This document shows, in pieces, positions 37,506-45,776 of a DNA stretch of 64,000 nucleotides. Where the stretch lies: NCBI RefSeq assembly GCF_900103875.1, contig NZ_LT629705.1, forward strand, positions 62,001 through 126,000, given 5' to 3'. Under the pieces are notes generated by a model. That model saw nothing but the letters and a program-made list of their open reading frames with translations, was not told where the DNA came from and searched no databases. The position numbers and the translations under genes are program-made. This stretch comes from Pseudomonas arsenicoxydans. GTDB taxonomy: Bacteria; Pseudomonadota; Gammaproteobacteria; Pseudomonadales; Pseudomonadaceae. Numbering within the stretch: position 1 is the first letter of the stretch; each line of letters starts with the position of its first letter.

Positions 37506-38399
37506 ATGAAAAGACTGACCTTTATATTGGGCTGCGCCCTGCTGTTCGCAGGTTTCGCCCAAGCCGCTGAAAAACCGGTAATCCGCATCGGCGCCCGGGT
37601 GTTCACCGAACAGACCTTGCTGGCTGAAATCACGTCTCAATACCTGCGCACCAAGGGGTATGACACTCAAGTCACCGGCGGTCTGGGCAGCAACCTGGCC
37701 CGCAGCGCCCACGAAAGTGGTCAGCTGGATTTGATGTGGGAATACACCGGCGTCTCGCTGGTGGCGTACAACCACATCACGGACAAGCTCGACAGCGCCC
37801 AGTCCTACGCCAAGGTGAAAGAACTCGACGCGAAAAAAGGCCTGGTCTGGCTCACGCCGTCGAAGTTCAGTAACACCTACGCCCTGGCGCTGCCGGAAAA
37901 AACCGCAAAGGCTTATCCGCAGATCAACACCATCAGCGAGCTGAACACGGTGTTGCAGGCTGAGGCGAAGTCAGATCACCTCGTCGCCCTGGACACCGAG
38001 TTCGCCAACCGTTCCGACGGGCTGGACGGCATGGTTGAGCTGTACGGCATGAACCTGACCCGCAAGAACATCCGCCAGATGGACGCCGGGCTGGTCTACA
38101 CCGCGTTGCGCAACAGCCAAGTGTTTGCCGGCCTGGTCTACACCACCGACGGTCGTTTGAACGCCTTCAAGCTCAAGCTGCTCGAAGACGACAAGCACTA
38201 TTTCCCGGATTACACCGCCGCTCCCGTGGTGCGTCAGGACTACCTCGACGCCCATCCGCAACTGGCGGAGGAGATCAAGCCTCTGGCTGAACTGTTCGAT
38301 GACGCCACCATGCGCCAGCTCAACGCGCGGGTCGATGTCGATCACGAAAGCCCTTCATCCGTTGCCGCAGATTTCCTGCGCCAGCACCCTATCAACTGA
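37506..38399 (+). CDS. Osmoprotectant ABC transporter substrate-binding protein
   Basis: An OpuAC-family periplasmic binding protein (297 aa) with a signal peptide (1-20) ending AQA. The mature part starts KPVIRIGARVFTEQTLLAEI, a YehZ/OpuCC pattern, and keeps GGLGSNLARSAHESGQLDLMWEYTG split over two strands. Aromatic residues for quaternary-amine binding (several Tyr and Trp) are spread through the lobes. Without structure the substrate among betaine, choline and carnitine cannot be told. It lies between the two permease genes. Confidence 0.9.
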   Translation: MKRLTFILGCALLFAGFAQAAEKPVIRIGARVFTEQTLLAEITSQYLRTKGYDTQVTGGLGSNLARSAHESGQLDLMWEYTGVSLVAYNHITDKLDSAQSYAKVKELDAKKGLVWLTPSKFSNTYALALPEKTAKAYPQINTISELNTVLQAEAKSDHLVALDTEFANRSDGLDGMVELYGMNLTRKNIRQMDAGLVYTALRNSQVFAGLVYTTDGRLNAFKLKLLEDDKHYFPDYTAAPVVRQDYLDAHPQLAEEIKPLAELFDDATMRQLNARVDVDHESPSSVAADFLRQHPIN

Positions 38400-38411
38400 G
38401 GAGGAAAAGCC

Positions 38412-39065
38412 ATGGAATTTCTGAACGCCTTTTCCCATCTCGACTGGCCGCTGGTGCTGCACCTGACCTGGCAGCACATCACCCTGGTCGGCATAGCGGT
38501 GACACTGGCGATCCTCGTGGGCGTACCGCTGGGTGTCCTGATGACGCGTTTCCCAACGCTCGCTGGCCCCTTGCAAGCCAGCGCCACGGTGTTGCTGACG
38601 GTGCCGTCGATTGCCCTGTTCGGCCTGCTGCTGCCGTTCTACTCAAAATTCGGCCAGGGCCTGGGCCCGATGCCAGCGATCACCGCGGTGTTTTTGTATT
38701 CACTGCTGCCGATCATGCGTAACACCTACCTGGCGCTGACCGGCGTCGACCCTGGCATTCGCGAAGCCGCCCGTGGCATCGGCATGACCTTCGGCCAGCG
38801 CCTGCGCATGGTCGAACTGCCAATCGCGGTGCCGGTGATCCTCGCTGGCGTGCGCACCGCCGTGGTCATGAACATTGGTGTCATGACCATCGCTGCGACC
38901 ATCGGCGCCGGTGGCCTCGGTGTACTCATTCTCGCTTCAATCAGCCGCAGCGACATGTCGATGCTGATCGTCGGCGCCGTGCTGGTCAGTCTCCTGGCCA
39001 TCTTCGCCGACCTGCTTCTGCAATGGCTGCAACGCACGCTGACTCCAAAAGGACTGCTCAAATGA
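38412..39065 (+). CDS. Osmoprotectant ABC transporter permease 2 (OpuC/YehW-type)
   Basis: The second ProW-type permease (217 aa, about five to six helices). The motif TVPSIALFGLLLPF and the docking loop MRNTYLALTGVDPGIREAA are characteristic, as is IGAGGLGVLILASISR near the C-terminus. The ATG at 38412 follows GAGGAGG. Its stop overlaps the ATPase start by 4 bp. Confidence 0.92.
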   Translation: MEFLNAFSHLDWPLVLHLTWQHITLVGIAVTLAILVGVPLGVLMTRFPTLAGPLQASATVLLTVPSIALFGLLLPFYSKFGQGLGPMPAITAVFLYSLLPIMRNTYLALTGVDPGIREAARGIGMTFGQRLRMVELPIAVPVILAGVRTAVVMNIGVMTIAATIGAGGLGVLILASISRSDMSMLIVGAVLVSLLAIFADLLLQWLQRTLTPKGLLK

Positions 39066-40219
39066 TCGAACTTCAAAACCTCAGCAAGACCTTCCAAAGC
39101 AACGGCAAAGACGTAAAAGCCGTGGACTCGGTAAGCCTGACCGTCAATGAAGGCGAAATCTGCGTGTTCCTCGGGCCATCGGGTTGCGGCAAAAGCACCA
39201 CGCTGAAGATGATCAACCGACTGATCAAGCCGACCTCCGGCAAGATCCTGATCAACGGCGAAGACACCACCGATCTCGACGCGGTGACCCTGCGCCGCAA
39301 CATCGGCTATGTGATCCAGCAGATCGGTCTGTTCCCGAACATGACCATCGAAGAAAACATCACCATCGTTCCTCGTCTTCTCGGCTGGGACAAACAGAAA
39401 TGCCACGACCGCGCTCGCGAGTTGATGAGCATGATCAAGCTGGAACCCAAGCAGTATCTGAATCGCTACCCGCGTGAGTTGTCGGGTGGCCAGCAGCAGC
39501 GGATCGGCGTGATTCGTGCGCTGGCGGCAGATGCTCCGTTGTTGTTGATGGACGAACCGTTTGGCGCGGTCGACCCGATCAACCGCGAGATGATCCAGAA
39601 CGAGTTCTTCGAGATGCAACGAGCGCTGAACAAGACCGTGATCATGGTCAGCCACGACATCGATGAAGCGATCAAGCTGGGCGACAAGATTGCGATCTTC
39701 CGCGCCGGCAAGCTGTTGCAGATCGATCACCCGGACACCCTGCTCGCCCACCCGGCGGATGACTTTGTCAGCAACTTCGTTGGCCAGGACAGCACCCTCA
39801 AGCGCCTGTTGCTGGTGAAAGCCGAAGACGCGGCGGACAACGCACCGTCGGTCAGCCCGCAAACGCCTGTGGCCGAGGCCCTGGAGTTGATGGATGAACT
39901 GGACCGTCGTTATGTAGTGGTCACCGATGGTGAGAACAAGGCGCTCGGTTATGTACGACGTCGCGACCTGCACCGTCAGACCGGGACATGTGCGCAATAC
40001 TTGCGCGAGTTCAATGCCACGGCGGCGTTCGACGAACATTTGCGCATCCTGCTGTCGCGCATGTACGAGTTCAACCGTTCGTGGCTGCCGGTGATGGATG
40101 CCGAGCGGGTGTTCCTTGGTGAAGTGACGCAGGAATCGATTGCCGAGTATCTGAGCTCCGGCAAGTCCCGTGGCGGCAAGACCAGCATTGTTTCGCCGGC
40201 CGAGACTGCGTTGGCCTGA
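39062..40219 (+). CDS. Osmoprotectant ABC transporter ATPase with CBS domains
   Basis: An OpuCA/ProV-type ATPase (385 aa) with Walker A GPSGCGKST, signature LSGGQQQRIGVIRAL, Walker B LLLMDEPFGAVD and H-loop VSHDIDE. The C-terminal 120 residues form a CBS-domain pair (VAEALELMDELDRRYVVVTD and FDEHLRILLSRMYEFNRSW), which gates transport by ionic strength or nucleotide in OpuA. The start overlaps the previous stop (ATGA). It ends the operon; an REP-type repeat pair follows. Confidence 0.93.
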   Translation: MIELQNLSKTFQSNGKDVKAVDSVSLTVNEGEICVFLGPSGCGKSTTLKMINRLIKPTSGKILINGEDTTDLDAVTLRRNIGYVIQQIGLFPNMTIEENITIVPRLLGWDKQKCHDRARELMSMIKLEPKQYLNRYPRELSGGQQQRIGVIRALAADAPLLLMDEPFGAVDPINREMIQNEFFEMQRALNKTVIMVSHDIDEAIKLGDKIAIFRAGKLLQIDHPDTLLAHPADDFVSNFVGQDSTLKRLLLVKAEDAADNAPSVSPQTPVAEALELMDELDRRYVVVTDGENKALGYVRRRDLHRQTGTCAQYLREFNATAAFDEHLRILLSRMYEFNRSWLPVMDAERVFLGEVTQESIAEYLSSGKSRGGKTSIVSPAETALA

Positions 40220-40227
40220 CAGACGCC

Positions 40228-40320
40228 ATCGCGGGCAAGCCCGCTCCCACACTGGTCCGCGGTCATCCACAAAATTGTGAGCTGACAGAGATCCAATGTG
40301 GGAGCGGGCTTGCCCGCGAT
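40228..40320. repeat. Paired inverted REP-type repeat
   Basis: Two 24-bp copies in opposite orientation (40228-40251 and 40297-40320), core GCGGGCAAGCCCGCTCCCACA. They directly follow the osmoprotectant operon. Confidence 0.85.
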
Positions 40321-40455
40321 TGGGGGCACCACAAATCCTCCTGATGCGCCGCAAATCTCCCTGCCAGGGGAACATCACACTGTCATGCAGGTCGGTTACA
40401 TCAGTAACTGTCGGGGACCGCACGACGGAAGCGTGCAAAAACGCGACATTTTTAG

Positions 40456-40484
40456 TTGATCTCAAGCCCCTCACGCCCTAAAGT
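40456..40484 (+). promoter_or_regulatory. Predicted sigma-70 promoter upstream of speC
   Basis: A -35 box TTGATC (40456-40461) and a -10 box TAAAGT (40479-40484) are separated by 17 bp. Upstream, GTTAC/GTAAC and GCACG/CGTGC hairpins are seen in 40390-40440. Transcription would start near 40490. Confidence 0.55.
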
Positions 40485-40489
40485 TCGCG

Positions 40490-40581
40490 CCGAACGTCCA
40501 TGCTGGAAACGATCCATCCGGCTCAAGTACTGACGACGAGACAGCAAGGCCAAGGGAAGCACCGCCTCCCATGGCCTTTTT
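40490..40581 (+). ncRNA. Candidate small RNA or attenuated leader ahead of speC
   Basis: A predicted roughly 92-nt transcript begins at the promoter at 40456-40484. It ends in a convincing Rho-independent terminator: GGCCA-A-GGGA (40548-40557) pairs with TCCC-A-TGGCC (40567-40576) and five T follow. No open frame with a ribosome binding site lies inside. speC starts about 105 bp downstream. The transcript could be an independent small RNA or a leader whose terminator attenuates speC. I do not recognise it as a known family. Confidence 0.5.
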
Positions 40582-40686
40582 GCTTTCGGCGACATGCCTT
40601 GGGAAGTAGGCGAACCAAAGTGGGGATACGGAGGACGTTCATTTGCACCCATTGATTACTAACGTTTGCCAGTAGGAGCCCCAAGC

Positions 40687-41850
40687 ATGTCGATCAACGT
40701 CGAAGACTATTTCGCGCGCGATACCTTCAACAAAATGAAGGCGTTCGCCGACAAACAAGAAACCCCGTTCGTGGTGATCGACACCGCGATGATCAGCCAG
40801 GCCTATGACGACCTGCGCGCCGGTTTCGAATTCGCCAAGGTCTATTACGCGGTCAAGGCCAACCCGGCCGTCGAAATCATCGACCTGCTCAAAGAGAAAG
40901 GCTCGAACTTCGACATCGCGTCTATCTACGAGCTCGACAAAGTGATGAACCAGGGCGTTGGCCCGGATCGCATCAGCTACGGCAACACCATCAAGAAATC
41001 CAAGGACATCCGCTACTTCTATGAGAAGGGCGTGCGTCTGTATGCCACCGACTCCGAAGCCGACCTGCGCAACATCGCCAAGGCTGCACCGGGTTCGAAA
41101 GTCTACGTGCGCATCCTCACAGAAGGTTCGACCACCGCTGACTGGCCTCTGTCGCGCAAATTCGGCTGCCAGACCGACATGGCCATGGACCTGCTGATCC
41201 TCGCTCGCGACCTAGGCCTGGTGCCTTACGGCATCTCGTTCCACGTCGGCTCGCAACAGCGCGACATCAGCGTCTGGGACGCAGCGATCGCCAAGGTCAA
41301 AGTGATCTTCGAGCGCCTGAAAGAAGAAGACGGCATCCACCTGAAGCTGATCAACATGGGCGGCGGCTTCCCGGCCAACTACATCACCCGCACCAACAGC
41401 CTGGAAACCTACGCTGAAGAAATCATCCGTTTCCTCAAGGAAGACTTCGGTGATGACCTGCCGGAAATCATCCTGGAACCAGGCCGTTCGCTGATTGCCA
41501 ACGCTGGCATCCTGGTCAGTGAAGTGGTGTTGGTCGCCCGTAAATCCCGTACCGCTGTAGAGCGATGGGTGTACACGGATGTGGGCAAGTTCTCCGGCCT
41601 GATCGAAACCATGGACGAAGCCATCAAGTTCCCGATCTGGACCGAGAAGAAAGGCGAGATGGAAGAAGTGGTCATCGCCGGCCCGACCTGCGACAGCGCC
41701 GACATCATGTACGAAAACTACAAGTACGGTTTGCCGCTGAACCTGGCGATCGGTGATCGTTTGTACTGGTTGTCGACCGGTGCCTACACCACCAGCTACA
41801 GCGCGGTTGAATTCAATGGCTTCCCGCCGCTGAAGTCGTTTTACGTCTAA
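40687..41850 (+). CDS. speC: Ornithine (or lysine/ornithine) decarboxylase, fold III
   Basis: A PLP-dependent alanine-racemase-fold decarboxylase (387 aa) making putrescine from ornithine in the cytosol. PLP-lysine is Lys57 in YYAVKANP. The Gly-rich loop INMGGGFPANY and phosphate-binding EPGRSLIANAG follow. The dimer-partner Cys is in GPTCDSADIM. It is of the eukaryotic/Pseudomonas type and shorter than the enterobacterial fold-I SpeC. The ATG at 40687 follows AGGAG. Polyamine-dependent control through the upstream terminator-bearing transcript is possible but unproven. Confidence 0.95.
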   Translation: MSINVEDYFARDTFNKMKAFADKQETPFVVIDTAMISQAYDDLRAGFEFAKVYYAVKANPAVEIIDLLKEKGSNFDIASIYELDKVMNQGVGPDRISYGNTIKKSKDIRYFYEKGVRLYATDSEADLRNIAKAAPGSKVYVRILTEGSTTADWPLSRKFGCQTDMAMDLLILARDLGLVPYGISFHVGSQQRDISVWDAAIAKVKVIFERLKEEDGIHLKLINMGGGFPANYITRTNSLETYAEEIIRFLKEDFGDDLPEIILEPGRSLIANAGILVSEVVLVARKSRTAVERWVYTDVGKFSGLIETMDEAIKFPIWTEKKGEMEEVVIAGPTCDSADIMYENYKYGLPLNLAIGDRLYWLSTGAYTTSYSAVEFNGFPPLKSFYV

Positions 41851-41869
41851 CTCGTAAACAGCCACACAA

Positions 41870-41897
41870 AAACCCGTGACTTTTCACGGGTTTTTTT
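41870..41897 (+). terminator. Rho-independent terminator of speC
   Basis: A 7-bp stem CCCGTGA/TCACGGG with a 4-nt loop and seven T, 22 bp after the stop codon. Confidence 0.93.
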
Positions 41898-42016
41898 ATT
41901 TCCGCTCTCCTGAAAAACACACTTCCAAGCACCATAAATAGTTACAGACCAAACCACAAACTTGCACCCATCTGAAGTTATGCTACGCGCTCACTTACTT
42001 GAAAGGGATTTCAACC

Positions 42017-43096
42017 ATGCCACTTAATACATCGCCTGTATTAAACGCGACCTCGCCACCGATTATTACCAAAGGCGATATTGTACGAATCAAAGAATAC
42101 ATTTCCGAAGCCAAGAAACTCCCAACCAACATCGACGATGTTAAAGCACTGCTAAAAAGCGAAAATACCGGCATCGCCGGGCTGGAGCCTTATGACATTG
42201 CAAATACCTGCGCCAAAATCGTTACCAACGCCCATAGCTGGAACGACATAGAACTTTCGATGAAAAAAGTGGCTGGCAGCCTCAAGACATTCTCCGAAGA
42301 CTTGCGCTATTTCGGAGACGACATTATCGCAGCCATCGAAACCATGCCGGGATATAAAAATTACATTGGCACAATTGAAGGGCTGACGGACGAAGAAATT
42401 TCCAAACTTCCCGAGTTGAAAATTGGCTCAGATGAGAAAAACAGATTTCCATCCATCAAGGACTCTATTCAGTTTATTGCAAGTTCCATTGATCAAAAGA
42501 AAACCAACAGCACTGACATCCAGCTCCGGCTGAAAGACTTCAAGACCGAGCTGACCGATGTGGTCGCGGTATTGATTGGAGAAAAGCTGAAACTGGCCGG
42601 CAATCACGAGTTGAATGCCGAGATCACCCGACTCAACGTTGAAATTGATGATGCTCAACGCCTGGTTAATGAAAAAACCAAAGAGTACGAGCCCAACTTC
42701 TTTGAATCCTTCCTGTCGTTTATCGATCCGTTGGGCTACAAAGTTCTACAGCTCAAAGCCAACCTGCAGACTGCACATGTTGCGCCGCTGGTTTGTCGGC
42801 GGGATGAACTCACTGAGCAAGTTCGTAAGACAAACGTTCTGACGGGAACGCTGTTGGCCCTTCATGCCCGCTTGTACAGCGTTGACTCTTATATCGTCGG
42901 TGCAACACAAAGCACTGCGTTGCTTGAAACCTTATGGATCACCATTTCGGAATACATCAACTCGTCAAAAAACAAAATTGATGGCATTCACGAATTCCTC
43001 ACACTCAGGGCGTTTGTTTCGAGCCTGAAAGTCGTGCTCAGCAACTGGAAAAACATCGAATCCAATGCCAAGGCGTTGACCCAAGCATTCGACTGA
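42017..43096 (+). CDS. xaxA: Alpha-xenorhabdolysin-type binary toxin subunit A
   Basis: A 359-residue, largely helical protein resembling XaxA/YaxA, the membrane-binding subunit of a binary alpha-pore-forming toxin. Seen are long amphipathic helices (DIELSMKKVAGSLKTFSEDL; LNVEIDDAQRLVNEKTKEYE), a short hydrophobic bend (FFESFLSFIDPLGYK) where the family has its foot, and a C-terminal helix ending WKNIESNAKALTQAF. There is no signal peptide, as in Xenorhabdus XaxA. It is about 50 residues shorter than XaxA, and its foot is less hydrophobic than I recall for YaxA. The DNA is richer in A+T than flanking genes. The ATG at 42017 follows AAAGGG. Confidence 0.75.
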   Translation: MPLNTSPVLNATSPPIITKGDIVRIKEYISEAKKLPTNIDDVKALLKSENTGIAGLEPYDIANTCAKIVTNAHSWNDIELSMKKVAGSLKTFSEDLRYFGDDIIAAIETMPGYKNYIGTIEGLTDEEISKLPELKIGSDEKNRFPSIKDSIQFIASSIDQKKTNSTDIQLRLKDFKTELTDVVAVLIGEKLKLAGNHELNAEITRLNVEIDDAQRLVNEKTKEYEPNFFESFLSFIDPLGYKVLQLKANLQTAHVAPLVCRRDELTEQVRKTNVLTGTLLALHARLYSVDSYIVGATQSTALLETLWITISEYINSSKNKIDGIHEFLTLRAFVSSLKVVLSNWKNIESNAKALTQAFD

Positions 43097-43133
43097 TACA
43101 AAAACCATCCAACAACTATAAATAAGGATATTT

Positions 43134-44135
43134 ATGACAACACTATCGTATACCGCACCGAACATGTCCGTTATTCGCAACAGTCGAATAACCATTCGCT
43201 ACCAGGCCCTCACCGGTTCTGCTGACTTGTATATAGAGGCTTTACGAAATGAACTGGTCAAGCTGAATGCAGCCATCACGGATACAGACTTGATTGCGCA
43301 CAAGACCATAACTACCGCGATCATCAACCTGGATACCGCGACACTCAATGAGACACTGGAGGCGTTGACCGCGCTGTCTACGGGGGACATGAATCCGCCA
43401 ACCAGAAACGCCATTGAGGTCTATACCAAAATAGCCAGGCAATTGATCTCGCAATGCACTGATAACCTGGGCACAGCTCAGACCGACCTCAGCCACGCGC
43501 TCTACGATGTCAGGTATTCCCCCATCAGTGACAACCAATTCAAAATTGCTGAACTGGCGCAGGTACGCGAGGTTCTGGCCACCGAACGGGACAAGGAAAT
43601 CCCACCTGTGGAAAAGCTCTTGGATGATGAAAAGGTCTTGAATGAAGCGATCCGTCTATTTCAAAGCCTCAGTTTCATTGATCGCGTGAAACCTCTTCTC
43701 GAGCAATTGACCGGGATGATCGGCACTCAACCTGAAACACCCCAAACGGCTGCAATGAAAGCCGGCGTATTGGTCGCGAACAAGTTTCTTGATGAGGCAA
43801 ACGAACTGATCAAATACCAGGGCCTGATCACGGCGCGCACCACGCTTCGGGTTCGTCTAGTAGAACGACAGGGTCGCCTGAGTTCTCTTGTCAGCCAAAT
43901 CAGTGATAACGACAAGAAAGCCAAACAACTGAACGACACTAAAAAAGTGATTGAGCCGCGCGATTCGTATGTCAATGAAACGAGCAACATTGTCGAAGCG
44001 TTGTCGTTGTTTCTTGAAGCCATCAACGAGGATACCGGGGACGACCTTGTCAAAAAGGGCCGACATCTGATCTCGCAGGCCAAGCCGTTGGCGTCCTACC
44101 TGGCCAACCTCAAAGGTCAGTGGCTACGCGACTAA
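43134..44135 (+). CDS. xaxB: Alpha-xenorhabdolysin-type binary toxin subunit B
   Basis: A 333-residue helical protein resembling XaxB/YaxB, the partner recruited to membrane-bound subunit A to form the pore. Family-like segments are AIRLFQSLSFIDRVKPLLEQ, the Ala-rich AAMKAGVLVANKFLDEANEL, and a C-terminal coiled region with RDSYVNETSNIVEALSLFLE. No signal peptide is seen. The ATG at 43134 follows AAGGA, 37 bp after xaxA, so the two are one transcript. Base composition is A+T-rich like xaxA. The stop overlaps the convergent SEL1 gene by 4 bp, so no terminator separates them. Confidence 0.8.
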   Translation: MTTLSYTAPNMSVIRNSRITIRYQALTGSADLYIEALRNELVKLNAAITDTDLIAHKTITTAIINLDTATLNETLEALTALSTGDMNPPTRNAIEVYTKIARQLISQCTDNLGTAQTDLSHALYDVRYSPISDNQFKIAELAQVREVLATERDKEIPPVEKLLDDEKVLNEAIRLFQSLSFIDRVKPLLEQLTGMIGTQPETPQTAAMKAGVLVANKFLDEANELIKYQGLITARTTLRVRLVERQGRLSSLVSQISDNDKKAKQLNDTKKVIEPRDSYVNETSNIVEALSLFLEAINEDTGDDLVKKGRHLISQAKPLASYLANLKGQWLRD

Positions 44136-44893
44136 TGTTGCTGCTGAGCGAGTTCGGACGCCCGTTGCCGGTATTCCTGGGCCATCGCACGGATCGCAGG
44201 GTGCGGGGCGTTGAGTAATGCATCCCCACTCACCCGAAGAAAGTTCTGGTTACCGCCGGTCAATGCCCGGCGTAACCAGGACATGGCTTCGTCAACCTGC
44301 CCGTCATCTGCCAACAGCGCCGCATAACTGAACTGACCGCGAAAATCCCCGCCTTCGGCAGATCGTTGGTACCAAAGTCGCGCCGCCAATGGATCTGCAG
44401 GGCAAACCCGTCCCTCTTCCAGATACCGCCCCAATAGATTCATCGACTTGGCATGGCCCAGTTCCGCGGCCCGTCGATAAAGATCCAGGGCTTGCGACTG
44501 ATCGACCATCACCCCTCGCCCGGTGGCCAGCAGATTGGCGTAGTTGTACATCGCCCAATCCAGCCCGGCTTCGGCGGCCATTCGATAATGCCCCGCGGCA
44601 ACCGCCGCATCAGCGGCACAACCCCAGCCATGCTCATGACAACGACCGAGCATGTTGCGCGCCATCAAGTGGCCGCGCTGGGCGGCAATCTCGAACCAGC
44701 GCAACGCCAGCGGTTGATCCTGCGCAATGCCCTGCCCGTCCAGCAGGATCTGTCCAAGCAGCGCCTGAGCTTCGAGTACGTTTTCACGGGCGGCGATCAG
44801 AATGGCCTGGGCTGCGCGTGCATGGCTTTCCTCGAGCATGGCTTTGAGGCGATCGCCGTCGAGGACTTCTTCGCGGCGCAATTGGAAACTCAT
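44132..44893 (-). CDS. SEL1-like repeat protein (PA4516-type)
   Basis: A 253-residue protein with about four to five SEL1/TPR-like repeats from residue 40 to 215 ([63 protein letters not shown]). Such repeats form a superhelix for protein contacts. No signal peptide is visible, so it is probably cytosolic. Its ATG overlaps the piuC stop by 4 bp, which places it in the iron-regulated piuC unit as in P. aeruginosa PA4515-PA4516. Molecular role unknown. Confidence 0.9.
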   Translation of the reverse strand: MSFQLRREEVLDGDRLKAMLEESHARAAQAILIAARENVLEAQALLGQILLDGQGIAQDQPLALRWFEIAAQRGHLMARNMLGRCHEHGWGCAADAAVAAGHYRMAAEAGLDWAMYNYANLLATGRGVMVDQSQALDLYRRAAELGHAKSMNLLGRYLEEGRVCPADPLAARLWYQRSAEGGDFRGQFSYAALLADDGQVDEAMSWLRRALTGGNQNFLRVSGDALLNAPHPAIRAMAQEYRQRASELAQQQH

Positions 44894-45570
44894 ACGTCGA
44901 CCCAGCGGCGTAACAAGTTGTGATAAGTGCCGGTGAGGCGAATCAGTGAAGGGTGATCCGGCATGTCCTGCGTCAGTTGCTGGATCGCGCCATCCATCTC
45001 GAACAACAAGGCGCGCTGGCTGTCTTCCCGCACCAGGCTTTGGGTCCAGAAGAAAGAGGCATAGCGCGTGCCGCGCGTCACGGCGTTGACCTTGTGCAGG
45101 CTGGTGCCGGGATACAGGACCATGTCACCGGCCGGCAACTTCACGCGCTGGGTGCCGAAGGTGTCCTGGATTTCCAGTTCACCGCCGTCGTAATCCTCAG
45201 GGTCACTGAAGAACAATGTTGCCGAGAGATCGGTGCGCACGCGCTCGATGCTGTTTTTCGGCTGGCGCACGGCGTTGTCGATATGGAAGTCGAAACTGCC
45301 ACCGGCCGTGTAACAGTTCAGCAATGGTGGGAAGACTTTGTGCGGTAACGCGGCGGACATGAACAGCGGATTCTTCCACAGCCGCTCAAGCAGTGCCGCG
45401 CCCACCTCCTTGGCCAGTGGATGACCTTCGGGCAACTGCAGATTGTGCTTGGCCTTGGCCGACTGGTAGCCGGCGGTGATTTTGCCGTCGGCCCAATCAG
45501 CCTGCTCCAGAGCCTCGCGGATGCGCTGCACTTCTTCTTTCGCGAACACGCCGGGAATGTGCAACAGCAT
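44890..45570 (-). CDS. piuC: PKHD-type Fe(II)/2-oxoglutarate hydroxylase PiuC
   Basis: A non-haem iron dioxygenase (226 aa, YbiX/PiuC family). Iron ligands are H96, D98 (FDFHIDNA) and H159 (TSLHKV), with R169 for 2-oxoglutarate (RGTRYAS). The protein is usually iron-regulated and linked to the PiuA receptor, though its substrate is not known. I chose the ATG at 45568-45570 to give the standard PiuC length; an upstream in-frame extension of 33 residues does not fit. It is divergent from piuA and overlaps the SEL1 gene. A Fur-like sequence lies 30 bp upstream. Confidence 0.94.
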   Translation of the reverse strand: MLLHIPGVFAKEEVQRIREALEQADWADGKITAGYQSAKAKHNLQLPEGHPLAKEVGAALLERLWKNPLFMSAALPHKVFPPLLNCYTAGGSFDFHIDNAVRQPKNSIERVRTDLSATLFFSDPEDYDGGELEIQDTFGTQRVKLPAGDMVLYPGTSLHKVNAVTRGTRYASFFWTQSLVREDSQRALLFEMDGAIQQLTQDMPDHPSLIRLTGTYHNLLRRWVDV

Positions 45571-45600
45571 GGGGATAACACCTAAGAACAAAGAGGCGGC

Positions 45601-45620
45601 AATGGTATTGATTCTTATTG
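45601..45620 (-). promoter_or_regulatory. Possible Fur box upstream of piuC
   Basis: AATGGTATTGATTCTTATT has the alternating AT-rich hexamer pattern of Fur sites and matches the 19-bp consensus at about half its positions. It lies 30 bp from the piuC ATG. Iron control is well known for the Pseudomonas piu genes, so the call rests partly on that. Confidence 0.4.
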
Positions 45621-45692
45621 CCCGTGTAAAACCCCCTGACGAACGAGCCCGCAAAAACCGTAAGGTCAAAGTGTAAAGAATGTAAATTCAGT

Positions 45693-45711
45693 GCGAATAG
45701 TAACGTTTCGC
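45693..45711 (+). promoter_or_regulatory. Possible Fur site upstream of piuA
   Basis: A 19-bp dyad with GCGAA/TTCGC ends lies 66 bp before the piuA ATG. Its match to the Fur consensus is about half the positions, so this is a weak candidate supported mainly by symmetry and context. Confidence 0.35.
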
Positions 45712-45776
45712 AATTGATACAAATACTTGTTTACCCTATATTCCGCGGCCTCAAATCCTTGGGGAGGGGAATTCAC

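Noticed and set aside
40666..40686. Upstream start for speC seven codons earlier
   Set aside because: The ATG at 40687 has AGGAG at proper spacing and matches the family N-terminus MSINVEDYF.
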